Shown: piece by piece, positions 20,832 to 29,803 of the stretch
How positions within the stretch are numbered: position 1 is the stretch's first letter
Layout of the letters: the number at the start of each line of letters is the position of its first letter
Assembly: GCF_041529975.1 (NCBI RefSeq)
Contig: NZ_CP168030.1
Span: 1,798,001 to 1,862,000 of the forward strand
DNA length: 64,000 nucleotides
From: Microbacterium maritypicum
GTDB lineage: Bacteria > Actinomycetota > Actinomycetes > Actinomycetales > Microbacteriaceae
Direction: 5' to 3'
The notes under the pieces: model-generated
The model's input: only the letters and a program-made list of their open reading frames with translations
Told to the model about the DNA's origin: nothing
The model's database searches: none
Translations under genes and position numbers: made by a program

Positions 20832-22229
20832 GTGCTGACCGCACGAAATTACGCGCGACTGCTCCCGTCGGACCCGTCCACGCGCGCAACAGCGCTACAC
20901 CTCTATGGCCTCGTCGCGACCCATCCGATCCTGTCCCCGCACGGTCACGTTGACCCGTCGTTGTTTGTCGAGGATGCCCCCTTCACTGACCCCGTCGCGT
21001 TGTTTATCCGGGACGATCACTACGTGACCCGTTTGTTGCACGCTGACGGGATGACGCTGGACAGCATCGGACTGCAACGTCCCTGGCAAGACGTCGATAC
21101 ACGCGCTGTATGGCGGTCCTTCTGTAAACGGTGGCACCTGTTCGCAGGAACCGCCTCCGGGTACTGGCTGGGCTCCACCCTTGCGGACGTCTTCGGAATC
21201 ACTCGCCCGTTGACGGAGAATAACGCGGACGAGCTGTACGACGAGATCGACAGCGCGCTGCGACGACCCGAAATGCGACCACGAGCACTGCTGGAGTCCT
21301 TCCGCATCGAATTGCTCGCTACCACCGATGATCCCCTTGACTCACTCGATCCGCACGTCCAGCTGTCCAACGATTCCTCGCTCAGCACCCAAGTCCGGCC
21401 ATCCTTTCGCCCAGACTCTTACATCGATCCAGCGCACCCTGCGTGGCGAGAGAACGTCTCCAGACTGCTTTCGACGACCGCCAACGGTGGGTACGACGGC
21501 TATCTAGAGGCATTGCGTCAGCAGAGGCGACGATTCGTGAACGCGGGTGCGACCTCGGCCGACTTCGGGGTGGTATCTGCCGACACGCTCGAGATGAGTC
21601 GAGCCGACGCCACGGCGGTGTTCGACCGTGCTCGCAACGGCAGCGCAAGCGACGCGGACCGCGCTCAGTTCCTTGCCCATATGCTGTTCGAGAGCGCTCG
21701 TATGTCCGTCGAGGACGGGCTTGTGATGACCATCCACGCGGGTGTCCTGCGCAATCATCACACGCCGACGTTCCAGAAATACGGCGCTGACCGTGGACAT
21801 GATATCCCCGTTCCGACATCGTTCGTGAAGGGACTCAGGCCGCTGCTGAACGAATTCGGGAGTGAGCCAGGCTTCCAGCTGATTCTCTTCACCGTAGACG
21901 AGACGACCTACTCGAGGGAGATCGCTCCCCTCGCTGGGTTCTACCCGAGCGTTTTTATCGGAGCACCGTGGTGGTTCTTGGACGCTCCGGAGAGTGCGCA
22001 GCGATTCCGGGCAGCGACTGTGGAGACCGCGGGCTTTTACCGCGGATCGGGTTTTGTCGACGATACCCGCGCCTTAATGTCCATCCCCGCTCGTCACGAC
22101 ATGGCTCGGCGAGTCGATGCTGGGTTTCTCGCGCGCATGGTGGCGGATGAGCGCTTGAGCTTGGAGCAAGCAGAGGTGATCATGGGCGACCTCGTCGACG
22201 CGATTCCACGGAGGGCATTCAAGCTGTGA
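20832..22229 (+). CDS. uxaC: Glucuronate (uronate) isomerase
   Basis: A 465-residue UxaC-family enzyme that converts D-glucuronate to D-fructuronate. The metal-binding HxH of the amidohydrolase-like barrel is in ILSPHGHVDPSLF, and the diagnostic TIHAGVLRNHHTPTF lies at about residue 300. The GTG start has AAGGAG 5 nt ahead. It is 45 bp after beta-glucuronidase and overlaps the next gene by GTGA. It is the second step after glucuronide cleavage. Confidence 0.93.
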   Translation: MLTARNYARLLPSDPSTRATALHLYGLVATHPILSPHGHVDPSLFVEDAPFTDPVALFIRDDHYVTRLLHADGMTLDSIGLQRPWQDVDTRAVWRSFCKRWHLFAGTASGYWLGSTLADVFGITRPLTENNADELYDEIDSALRRPEMRPRALLESFRIELLATTDDPLDSLDPHVQLSNDSSLSTQVRPSFRPDSYIDPAHPAWRENVSRLLSTTANGGYDGYLEALRQQRRRFVNAGATSADFGVVSADTLEMSRADATAVFDRARNGSASDADRAQFLAHMLFESARMSVEDGLVMTIHAGVLRNHHTPTFQKYGADRGHDIPVPTSFVKGLRPLLNEFGSEPGFQLILFTVDETTYSREIAPLAGFYPSVFIGAPWWFLDAPESAQRFRAATVETAGFYRGSGFVDDTRALMSIPARHDMARRVDAGFLARMVADERLSLEQAEVIMGDLVDAIPRRAFKL

Positions 22230-23695
22230 CTGCACTCCGTTTTCCGGACCGCGACGAGAAATGCCCGACACAACCGCTGAACGCGACCACGGTCGCTGAA
22301 GCGCTTCCGGAGACGGTTCCCCGGCCACCGGTGCGTATCGTCCATATCGGCCTGGGGGCTTTCCATAGGGCGCACCAGCTCTGGTACACGGCCGTTGTGG
22401 ACGGTGAGAACGAATGGGGGGTGGCCGCCTTCACTGGGCGGGGCGCCGCGGCCGCACGAATGATCGCTGCGCAGAACGGGTTGTGCACCGTCGTCCAAAG
22501 AGCCGCAGGGGTCGAAACCCGCACTTTGGTCACAAACCTGGTCGAGGCGCATCACGGTAGCGACGTCGCCCGCCTCGCGACGAGCATCGCTGACCCCGCT
22601 GTCCGACTCGTGACCCTCACCATCACGGAAGCCGGGTACCGGTTCGGTGAGAACGGACGCATCTCGACACGCGACCCGGTCCTGGCAGGCGACCTCACGC
22701 GCTGGAAGCGGGCCTCCGCCGACGAAGTGGTTCCGGAGTTGCAGACAGCGCTGGTTCGACTGCTTTGGGGCCTCAATGAGCGTCGGCGTAGTACAGGAAG
22801 ACCCATCGCCATCGTCCCATGCGACAACATGCCAGAAAACGGTCCCATGGTCGGTCGAGCCGCCGTAGACCTGGCACGCGAAGTAGACAACGACCTCGCC
22901 GATTGGGTGCGTGAGAGCGTGTCGTTCGTGTCGACTGTTGTTGACCGCATCACCCCCGCTACGACGGAACGCGACATACGCGACTTGCAGACCGCCACCG
23001 GTTTCGTTGACCAAGCGGTTGTCGTCACCGAAGCATTTTCGGAATGGATTCTGAGCGGCACGTTCCCTGAGGGACGACCCCCATGGGAGCTCGCTGGAGC
23101 GCGTTTTGTTGACGACATCGCACCCTTCGAGCGGCGCAAGCTCTGGTTGCTGAATGGTGCTCACACCTTGCTCGCGATGACCGCGCGTCACCGTGGCCTC
23201 TCGACCGTGGCAGAGGCAATCACGGACCCTGAGACGCGTCGCGCCGTCGAAGATTACTGGGACGCCGTTGTGCCCTGGCTGCCGGAGCCTGAGCTCGATC
23301 TCGAGAAGTATCGACGCGACTTGCTCGCGAGGTTCGAAAACCCACACCTCGCTCACCGGCTGGAGCAGATCGCTCTGGGTTCGGTGATGAAGCTGCGTAT
23401 CCGTACCCTCCCCGTCATTGAGTGTCAGTGGGGCATGGGAGTTGTACCGGAGGCGCTGCTTCTGTCGCTTTCCGGCTGGATCGCAGGCGCAATCGTTGGA
23501 TGGGAAGACAACGACGACAACGTTCTCCGCGCCGTCCAGACCAGCGACCCTGTTTGCGAGCTTCTCAAGATCCTGGACGACCGCCTCGGGCGCGACGACC
23601 TCTCAGTCGCCATCGTTCGCGCGCAGGTAGCGCAGCTCCTCTCCACCCACACCCGCTTTCCATCTGATCAAGGAGTTAGCCGTGATTATCGATAA
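22226..23695 (+). CDS. uxuB: Fructuronate reductase (mannitol dehydrogenase family)
   Basis: A 489-residue member of the polyol-specific long-chain dehydrogenases. The NAD-binding motif is RIVHIGLGAFHRAHQ, and the catalytic region RRKLWLLNGAHTLLA carries the Lys, Asn and His of the family. The reaction by context is NADH-linked reduction of D-fructuronate to D-mannonate; mannitol or altronate oxidation are the alternatives within the family. The GTG start overlaps the uxaC stop by 4 nt, and its end overlaps the next gene by 14 nt, so translation is tightly coupled. Confidence 0.88.
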   Translation: MTALRFPDRDEKCPTQPLNATTVAEALPETVPRPPVRIVHIGLGAFHRAHQLWYTAVVDGENEWGVAAFTGRGAAAARMIAAQNGLCTVVQRAAGVETRTLVTNLVEAHHGSDVARLATSIADPAVRLVTLTITEAGYRFGENGRISTRDPVLAGDLTRWKRASADEVVPELQTALVRLLWGLNERRRSTGRPIAIVPCDNMPENGPMVGRAAVDLAREVDNDLADWVRESVSFVSTVVDRITPATTERDIRDLQTATGFVDQAVVVTEAFSEWILSGTFPEGRPPWELAGARFVDDIAPFERRKLWLLNGAHTLLAMTARHRGLSTVAEAITDPETRRAVEDYWDAVVPWLPEPELDLEKYRRDLLARFENPHLAHRLEQIALGSVMKLRIRTLPVIECQWGMGVVPEALLLSLSGWIAGAIVGWEDNDDNVLRAVQTSDPVCELLKILDDRLGRDDLSVAIVRAQVAQLLSTHTRFPSDQGVSRDYR

Positions 23696-24920
23696 GGCCG
23701 AGGTCATCCTCACCAGCCCTGACCGCAACTTCGTCACACTCAAGATCACCACTAGGGAAGGTCTCAGTGGCCTCGGTGATGCGACGCTGAACGGACGCGA
23801 GCAGGCCGTCGTGGCGTATCTCCGCGATCATGTCGTTCAACTCCTGGTCGGACGCGATGCTTCGCGGATCGAAGATGCCTGGCAGTTCCTCTATCGCAGC
23901 GCCTACTGGCGTCGTGGTCCCGTCACCATGGCCGCTATCGCAGCGGTCGACATGGCGCTGTGGGACATCAAGGCCAAGGCGGCCGGAATGCCGGTGTATC
24001 AACTACTCGGAGGTGCATCCCGCTCCGGCCTGCTCGCCTACGGGCACGCATCGGGGAAATCGTCCCAAGAGCTCTTCGATTCCATTCGTGCGCATCAGGA
24101 GCGGGGCTACCGAGCGATCAGGGTACAGAGCGGCGTTCCCGGTCTGAAGTCCATCTACGGCATCGCAAGCAACGCGACATTCGAAGCCAATCGAGGCATC
24201 CGGTACGACCATGAGCCCGCGCAGCGCGGCGCGCTGCCGAACGAGGAAGACTGGGACACCCGCAGTTACTTGCGGCACGTGCCGACTGTCTTCGAGGAGG
24301 TGCGCAACGAGTTCGGACCTGAGATCCCGCTTCTCCACGACGGGCACCACCGCATGACGCCCATACAGGCAGCGCGCCTAGGCAAAGACCTCGAGCCGTA
24401 CGATCTGTTCTGGCTTGAGGACTGCACGCCATCAGAGAATCAAGAGGCGCTGCGCCTGGTGCGGAGGCATACCATCACACCCCTTGCTGTCGGTGAAGTT
24501 TTCAACACCGTTTGGGACTTCAAGGATCTCGTCCGCGACCAGCTCATCGACTATGTCCGAGGGTCCGTGACGCACATGGGCGGTATCACTGCGCTGAAGA
24601 AAACTCTCGAGTACGCGGCAATGTATCAAATCAAGTCGGGCATGCACGGGCCGACGGACATCTCGCCGGTAGGTATGGCCGCCCAGATGCATCTAGGCAT
24701 GGCCATTCATAACTTCGGTATCCAGGAGTACATGCAGCACGGCGCGAAGACTGACCAGGTGTTCCAACAGTCCTTCACATGGAGTGACGGCTTGCTTCAC
24801 CCCAGCGATACACCCGGGCTGGGCGTAGAGCTCGACGTAGATGAGGCCGGAAGATACCCATATGAGCAGGCCTATCTGCCATTCAGTCGCCTTGCAGATG
24901 GAACGGTGCACGACTGGTGA
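23682..24920 (+). CDS. manD: D-mannonate dehydratase, enolase superfamily (ManD/RspA type)
   Basis: A 412-residue mandelate racemase / muconate lactonising-like enzyme that dehydrates D-mannonate to 2-keto-3-deoxygluconate. Metal ligands fit LLHDGHHRM, WLEDCTPSE and AVGEVFNTVWD, the catalytic base region has YGHASG and IRVQSGVPG, and MHGPTDISPVGMAAQMH is characteristic of the ManD subgroup, as is FTWSDGLLHP. It takes the place of the unrelated UxuA dehydratase. AAGGAG lies 6 nt before the GTG, inside the end of uxuB. It is the last gene of the operon; no KDG kinase or aldolase follows. Confidence 0.9.
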   Translation: MIIDKAEVILTSPDRNFVTLKITTREGLSGLGDATLNGREQAVVAYLRDHVVQLLVGRDASRIEDAWQFLYRSAYWRRGPVTMAAIAAVDMALWDIKAKAAGMPVYQLLGGASRSGLLAYGHASGKSSQELFDSIRAHQERGYRAIRVQSGVPGLKSIYGIASNATFEANRGIRYDHEPAQRGALPNEEDWDTRSYLRHVPTVFEEVRNEFGPEIPLLHDGHHRMTPIQAARLGKDLEPYDLFWLEDCTPSENQEALRLVRRHTITPLAVGEVFNTVWDFKDLVRDQLIDYVRGSVTHMGGITALKKTLEYAAMYQIKSGMHGPTDISPVGMAAQMHLGMAIHNFGIQEYMQHGAKTDQVFQQSFTWSDGLLHPSDTPGLGVELDVDEAGRYPYEQAYLPFSRLADGTVHDW

Positions 24921-25622
24921 CAGCCGGCGCCGCCAGACATGTGCCGAGACCGAGTCGCGCACGGAGCGGGCGCCAGGATAAGCGTTTTGTTCCCGTGAAG
25001 CAGCCTCGACTACTCGTGCACGCCACCAAGGTGTCTTCCTCTGGGACTGCGCCGACGGCCGACACCGATTCGAAGGATTGCCTTCGCTAAGCGACATCGA
25101 CGCGCGTCGGATTCAGCGAACTAGTGTGTGGTCTCTTCGTATGTCAGGCTTTTCTCCAAGAACGCGATCTTCCTCTCGTTGTATTGGTCTCGCAACGGCG
25201 AGACCTCCGACATGGAACCGTGAACAAGTACGGCGTCACGGACCGGCGGAATAAGCAGCTCGTTGTCCACTCCCGCCGCATCGAGGTTCACTGAGAGGTC
25301 ACGCGCCTGGTCGGGGAAGGATCCGGTGTTGCCGTCAGCGATAAACGCGGGCGGCCAGGCATTGTTTGGGTAGGTGATGATGTTCGCTTGCGCGATAACG
25401 TCCCGGGAAGTGCCGACGTAGGAGCGTAGTGCGAGATCGAAGAGCAGATCCCTCGAGAGCTCGGGCAACTGCGTGGCGCCTGCTCTGCTGGGCTTCAAGA
25501 CTGTGCCAACTTCTACGACGCAACATCGTCGATGCCCGACGGCATGACTTCAGGCGGGACTTGAGCCAACTGCGACAGATCTGCGCCAGGATCGTCGACG
25601 CGGCATACCGTCCGAGATGAGC
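24921..25622. other. Gene-poor junction holding a truncated gene
   Basis: About 700 bp between manD and the minus-strand membrane protein. The only recognisable content is the hydrolase remnant at 25121-25520, annotated separately. I find no convincing frame in 24921-25120 or 25521-25622 and no clear terminator. It looks like the worn edge of the catabolic region. Confidence 0.5.
25121..25520 (-). pseudogene. Truncated alpha/beta-hydrolase, C-terminal third only
   Basis: About 125 residues resembling the end of an alpha/beta-hydrolase of the esterase/lipase (BD-FAE or dienelactone hydrolase-like) group. NAWPPAFIADGNTGSFPDQA holds the catalytic-Asp loop, followed by a DAAGVDNELLIPP helix-strand and VLVHGSM with the likely catalytic His. 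The nucleophile elbow (GxSxG) and the first two thirds are missing, since the frame loses similarity at about 25520. The in-frame ATG at 25498 is probably not a real start. The remnant most likely reflects a deletion at the border between the glucuronide operon and the following chromosomal genes. Confidence 0.55.
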
Positions 25623-26621
25623 TCAGGCGCGCCCGTCGGCCAGGCGGGCGCGCCGCTCCTCCTCGCGCTTCGAGTACGTGGCGGCGCGGATCGCGTCGTC
25701 GGATTCCAGGCCTGTGCCCAAGGCCCCGCCGAGAGTCGCCGCCGATGCGACGAACCAGGTGAGCACGAACAGATCGCCGACGCTGACTGTTCGGCCGAGG
25801 GCTTCGCTCATCACCGTCGTGTCGAGCACGAACAGCGCCCAGGCCAGGTTCACGAGGTACAGCGCCAGATAACAGATGATGATGCCGATGGTCAGAGTCA
25901 GCAGCGTCGAGGTGTTGTAGAGACGGGATCTCTCCCGCGCTTGAGGTGAGTCATCGTCGGGGCGGTCCCAGAGCCTGCCGTCGATCACGATCCAGGCGAT
26001 GATGATCGCGATGGAGGCCAAGGTCGCCGCCGCCAGGCGCCAGCCCGACAGTGAGATGGCGAGCGACCACACCGTCGGTTCGATCGTCGCCACCGCGCCG
26101 GTCGCCAGGGCCGCGACCAGGGCGGACTTGAGCCCGGCGGCGAGCAGCCACGGGCGGTTGGCCAGCACCATGCCCAGAAGCACGCGCCCACGGGCGCTGA
26201 GCCGGGGGAGAGGCAGCCGCTTCTCCTCGGATGAGGCGGGTTCGGCCATCCCGTTGACGAGCCCTTGCACCGCATGTCGGGCGCGGGCCTGCACCCGGAA
26301 GCCGCCCAGAGCGGGCAGCGACAGCACCGCGCACAGGCGTCGAGGATCGATCGCCGCCAGCAGATAGCGCCCGTCATCATCGCGAAGCGGAAGCTCGGTG
26401 ACGCCGATGACGATATCCCACCGGTTCTGGTCGGCGTGCGCACGGAGCCGTTCCAGGGCGACGTCGACGTCTTCGGAGCCGAGGGTGAACGGTTCGCTGA
26501 CGAGTTCGACGATCCAGCCGTCGGCGTCAGCCGCGAGCGGTGGCGTGAGGTCGGTCATCCGGCGCGCGACGGCGGTGGGCGAAGCCGGGTCGGCCACGAG
26601 GCCCACGCGGATCGGCTCCAT
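25623..26621 (-). CDS. Hypothetical membrane protein
   Basis: A 332-residue protein of no family I recognise. The first ~150 residues are soluble with a regular alpha/beta look (VGLVADPASPTAVARRM, WDIVIGVTELPLRDDDGRYLLAAID), and the rest holds about four membrane helices (160-185, 190-215, 240-270, 285-310). The tail is highly charged. It reads on the minus strand, flanked by gene debris on both sides. A sensor or small-molecule-binding domain attached to a membrane unit is conceivable, but nothing fixes the function. Confidence 0.65.
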   Translation of the reverse strand: MEPIRVGLVADPASPTAVARRMTDLTPPLAADADGWIVELVSEPFTLGSEDVDVALERLRAHADQNRWDIVIGVTELPLRDDDGRYLLAAIDPRRLCAVLSLPALGGFRVQARARHAVQGLVNGMAEPASSEEKRLPLPRLSARGRVLLGMVLANRPWLLAAGLKSALVAALATGAVATIEPTVWSLAISLSGWRLAAATLASIAIIIAWIVIDGRLWDRPDDDSPQARERSRLYNTSTLLTLTIGIIICYLALYLVNLAWALFVLDTTVMSEALGRTVSVGDLFVLTWFVASAATLGGALGTGLESDDAIRAATYSKREEERRARLADGRA

Positions 26622-27224
26622 CTCCGCAACCTACACCTCCCACACGTCGCCCGCACTGGCATCTGCGAGTTCTGCGCTGCCTACTTCTGGTTCGCCGCGT
26701 GGTACGCGAGCAGGGCCTTGATCGAGGCGTCTGCCCAACGATGGCCGACGCATCTCCGTCGATGGCGGGAGCGATCTGCATCGCGACGAGCTGATGTCCC
26801 AGATCGTGTCCTGGGTGACGGTGATGTGCTCGTGCAGGGCGATCAGCCGGTCGAGCACCTGCCTTTCTCTGTCGACTGCGCGCCGGAATCGACGGCAGCT
26901 CCACGAGCGACCAGGGCGCTGAAGTGCCGGAATCCGCGGATGCTGGACGAGCGGCATCACGGGCTCGTGTCCAAGGGCTCCCGCGCAACGTTCGCGCGGG
27001 TCGAGCTTCAATAGCATCGAGCGGAGACCGAGGCGAGGAGTCGCTTCGACGCCGCGGGCGAGTACGTCGTGACGTAGATCGGCCCGACTTATCTCGGCGC
27101 AGTTCGCAAGAATCTCGGTGTGATGTGAACCTCGCAAGAGCAGTCGTGCCATATCGATGACACTGTGCCAACAACGCTGACGATCCACAGAAACGCTGGT
27201 CAGCCTAGGATTCGCTGACACCCA
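26622..27224. other. Degenerate stretch, remains of a minus-strand gene
   Basis: About 600 bp without an acceptable gene. On the minus strand, protein-like pieces lie in different frames one after another: LDRLIALHEHITVTQDTIWD, then GHQLVAMQIAPAIDGDAS, then HRWADASIKALLAYHAANQK and a stop. This pattern fits a decayed gene with several frameshifts rather than noncoding DNA. I do not recognise the family. Confidence 0.4.
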
Positions 27225-27225
27225 C

Positions 27226-27268
27226 GAAGCCCCCGCCCGGCGGTCCTATCGACCACCGTGCGGGGGCT
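27226..27268 (-). terminator. Terminator of the AI-2E operon
   Basis: AAGCCCCCGC (27226-27235) pairs with GCGGGGGCTT (27259-27268); a 23-nt loop contains further pairing. It lies 45 bp past the stop of the AI-2E gene. The plus-strand side ends in CTTTCTCGTT, so it could also stop transcription from the left. Confidence 0.7.
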
Positions 27269-27312
27269 TTCTCGTTCGAGGTCGCCAGCTGCGCCGTTCA
27301 TCATGGGCGTGG

Positions 27313-28419
27313 CTACGGGGATACTGTCCGCGAATCCTGTCTCGGTATGAGGACCTGCTTCACGATGAGGAGGATCGAGGCGGTCACCGGAATCGCGATC
27401 AGAGCGCCCAGGAGGCCGAGCAGGGTGCCGCCCACGAGCGCCCCGATGACCACGAGTGCCCCGGGTACGGCGATCGCCCGATTCATCACCTTCGGCGTCA
27501 GGACGTAGGCTTCGAGCTGCATGTAGATGAGGTACGCCACGGCGAAGATCAGCGCCGGAAGCCACCCTGAGAAAAGGGCGAGCGCGGTCGCGACAGCCCA
27601 GTAGAGCACGGATCCCACCAGCGGGATGAGGGTTATGACGAATGCGACGACCGCCATCAGCAGCGCGAAGGGAAGGCTCAGGACGAGGTGCAGGACGAGC
27701 GCGACAACACTGTTGAAGAACGCCAACACGACCATTCCCATGAGGTAGCTGCCCACGGAATCCGTGATCTGACTTGTCATCGAGTCGACCCCGGACCGGT
27801 TGTACGCGGGGAAGAGACGGTTGAATCCCGCCTTGATCGCCGGCAGGGAGGCCAGAAAATACAAGCTCAGCACGAGCACGATGACCACGCCGGAGGCCGT
27901 CGAGACGATCGATACTCCGACCTGCAGCACCCCCTGGCCTATCGCCGCGATGTGGGAGGGCTGCGTGAGAAAAGTCGTGACGTCGTGCACGAGGGTGGTC
28001 GCTTCGCTCCCCAGGGCACCGTGGAGCCAGCCGTAGAAGCGTGATGCTTCGAAACTCTTGATCAGCTTCGGTCCGTCGGCCATCACCTGAGCGACTTGGC
28101 GCACAGCGGTCGGAACGATCAAGAGCAGAGCGCCCACCACCGCCGCAGCGAAAGTCGCGTACACGATCAGGATTCCCCACGCGCGCCGTACCCCGCGGGT
28201 CTCGAGCTTGCGCACCACGGGGTCGAGTCCGAGGGCGGCGAAAAGGGCGAATGCCACATAGATCAGCACCGTGGAGAGGTGCGTGAACGCCACACCCGTG
28301 CCGAAAGCGAGAAGTCCGCCCAACGTCAAGATGTACCCCGACGAGAAGGGACGATTGAGCGATGTCAGGGTCTCGCGAAGCCGGCGCGGATTCTCGTCGA
28401 CGGCAGGATGGTCAGTCAT
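27313..28419 (-). CDS. AI-2E family transporter (YdiK/PerM type)
   Basis: A 368-residue membrane protein of the AI-2E/PerM family with about eight helices and the conserved C-terminal block (AYVLTPKVMNRAIAVPGALV and LLGLLGALIAIPVTA). The ATG at 28419 overlaps the upstream ThrE-like gene by 8 nt; the frame extended to 28515 would add an arginine-rich tail that is antisense-like. It is the last gene of the operon amidase - LuxR - ThrE - AI-2E. Family members move small molecules or act as ion antiporters; the name does not prove an autoinducer role. Confidence 0.85.
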   Translation of the reverse strand: MTDHPAVDENPRRLRETLTSLNRPFSSGYILTLGGLLAFGTGVAFTHLSTVLIYVAFALFAALGLDPVVRKLETRGVRRAWGILIVYATFAAAVVGALLLIVPTAVRQVAQVMADGPKLIKSFEASRFYGWLHGALGSEATTLVHDVTTFLTQPSHIAAIGQGVLQVGVSIVSTASGVVIVLVLSLYFLASLPAIKAGFNRLFPAYNRSGVDSMTSQITDSVGSYLMGMVVLAFFNSVVALVLHLVLSLPFALLMAVVAFVITLIPLVGSVLYWAVATALALFSGWLPALIFAVAYLIYMQLEAYVLTPKVMNRAIAVPGALVVIGALVGGTLLGLLGALIAIPVTASILLIVKQVLIPRQDSRTVSP

Positions 28420-29803
28420 GGTGCATTCGCTCTCCGTCGCTCGGCTTCGTCGGTCCGTTTGCGCCACCCCGTCCGCGCGCTTGCCTCCACCCTCGAGACA
28501 TCGCCGCGACGTCACGGCTCAGCCCTGCTCCCAGCAGCATCCCGATCGCGATGGCAGTGAGGGAGCCGAAGGTCCGCATGATGGTGTCGGTGGCGCCGGA
28601 GGCGCCCGATGCCGCCTCGCTGAGACCGATGAACCCCATCGCGCCGGGTACCAGGAGCCAGTACGCACAGGTGAGCATGACCGCGGTCGAGGGGGATGCG
28701 GAGAGGCGGCCGGCGAGCATCACGGCGGGGATGACGATCAGGGCGCCGATGAGCCCCGACAATTCGGCTCCGACCAGCATGTCGCCCAGCAGCTGTCCCG
28801 AATAGGCCACGACGAGCGCATAGAGGATCCACACGAGTGATCGTCGCGGCGCTGCGGAGTACAGGTAGTAGCCGAGTGCGACCAGGACGATCCCCGCCCA
28901 GGGCGCCCATGCGCCGAGCTGCATCGGTGCGGTGGTAGGAGCCGGAGGCTCCCCGGCGATGGAGATGCCCGCGTACACACCGAAGGTGAGAAGGCCGAGC
29001 CGGGCGATGCCGGAGACCAAGCGGCTCGCCCCCGCCATCATCTGCCCGGAGGTGAGCTCGACGGCGGCGATCGTGAGCGTGAGCCCGGGGAGGAAAGAGA
29101 CCAGCGACGGCGCCACGAGCCGGAGCACATCGTCGTGCACGAAGGGACGAACGAGCAGCGATATGAGGAGTGTCACGGAGAAGGCGGTGAGCACCGGCAG
29201 GATGAGGGACAGCGTGGCGACGCGATTGCCGATCAGGACGATCGACCCCACGACCACGCCGAGCAGCACATAGACCGGAAGAGCGGTCACGGTGGGATTG
29301 AGCACCAGGCCGAACCCGACCGTGAGCAGGGTGTATCCGAAGACGGTGAGCACCGGTCCGAACCGTGCGGATTCCGATCGAATCTCGCCGAGTCGAGCGA
29401 CGACGTCTTGCGGTGGCGTCGTACTCCTCGAGGCCTCACGCACGAGTCGTTCGACGGCGTCGACCTGGTCGAGGCGCAGCGGAACACTACCCACGGCGAA
29501 GAGGGAAGTGGCGGATGACGAGTTGCGCGGATCCTCGACCATCACGATCGTCGGGAGGACGAACACGCGGAGATCTGCGCGGTCGTATTGCTGCGCGAGA
29601 CGGTTGAGTGTCTCCTCCACATCATTCGTCGCCTGCGACGAAGCCAGTAGCGAGGCGCCGAGCATACCGAGCATCGCGATCACGTCGGCACCGGGCTCGG
29701 CATCATTCCCGATCACAGAACGCGGGCGCAGGGCCTGGAGAGCGCCCCGTGCCCGCCCGATGATCCCTGGACTCTGATTCGTCTCGCGGTCGAGCGGTGT
29801 CAT
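28412..29803 (-). CDS. ThrE-family threonine/serine exporter-like protein
   Basis: A 463-residue protein with both ThrE halves in one chain. The N-terminal ThrE domain has a soluble part (VFVLPTIVMVEDPR) and five helices (VLTVFGYTLLTVGFGLVL), and the C-terminal ThrE_2-like half has five more (VWILYALVVAYSGQLLGDML). The start at ATG 29803 shares ATGA with the stop of the upstream LuxR gene; the longer frame to 29878 lies inside that gene. The family exports threonine, serine or related amino acids. Its place behind an amidase gene suggests disposal of a released amino acid (inference). Confidence 0.85.
   Translation of the reverse strand: MTPLDRETNQSPGIIGRARGALQALRPRSVIGNDAEPGADVIAMLGMLGASLLASSQATNDVEETLNRLAQQYDRADLRVFVLPTIVMVEDPRNSSSATSLFAVGSVPLRLDQVDAVERLVREASRSTTPPQDVVARLGEIRSESARFGPVLTVFGYTLLTVGFGLVLNPTVTALPVYVLLGVVVGSIVLIGNRVATLSLILPVLTAFSVTLLISLLVRPFVHDDVLRLVAPSLVSFLPGLTLTIAAVELTSGQMMAGASRLVSGIARLGLLTFGVYAGISIAGEPPAPTTAPMQLGAWAPWAGIVLVALGYYLYSAAPRRSLVWILYALVVAYSGQLLGDMLVGAELSGLIGALIVIPAVMLAGRLSASPSTAVMLTCAYWLLVPGAMGFIGLSEAASGASGATDTIMRTFGSLTAIAIGMLLGAGLSRDVAAMSRGWRQARGRGGANGPTKPSDGERMHHD

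Noticed and set aside
27313..28419. Quorum-sensing role from the AI-2E name
   Set aside because: The family name is historical; no LuxS or Lsr-like gene is present.
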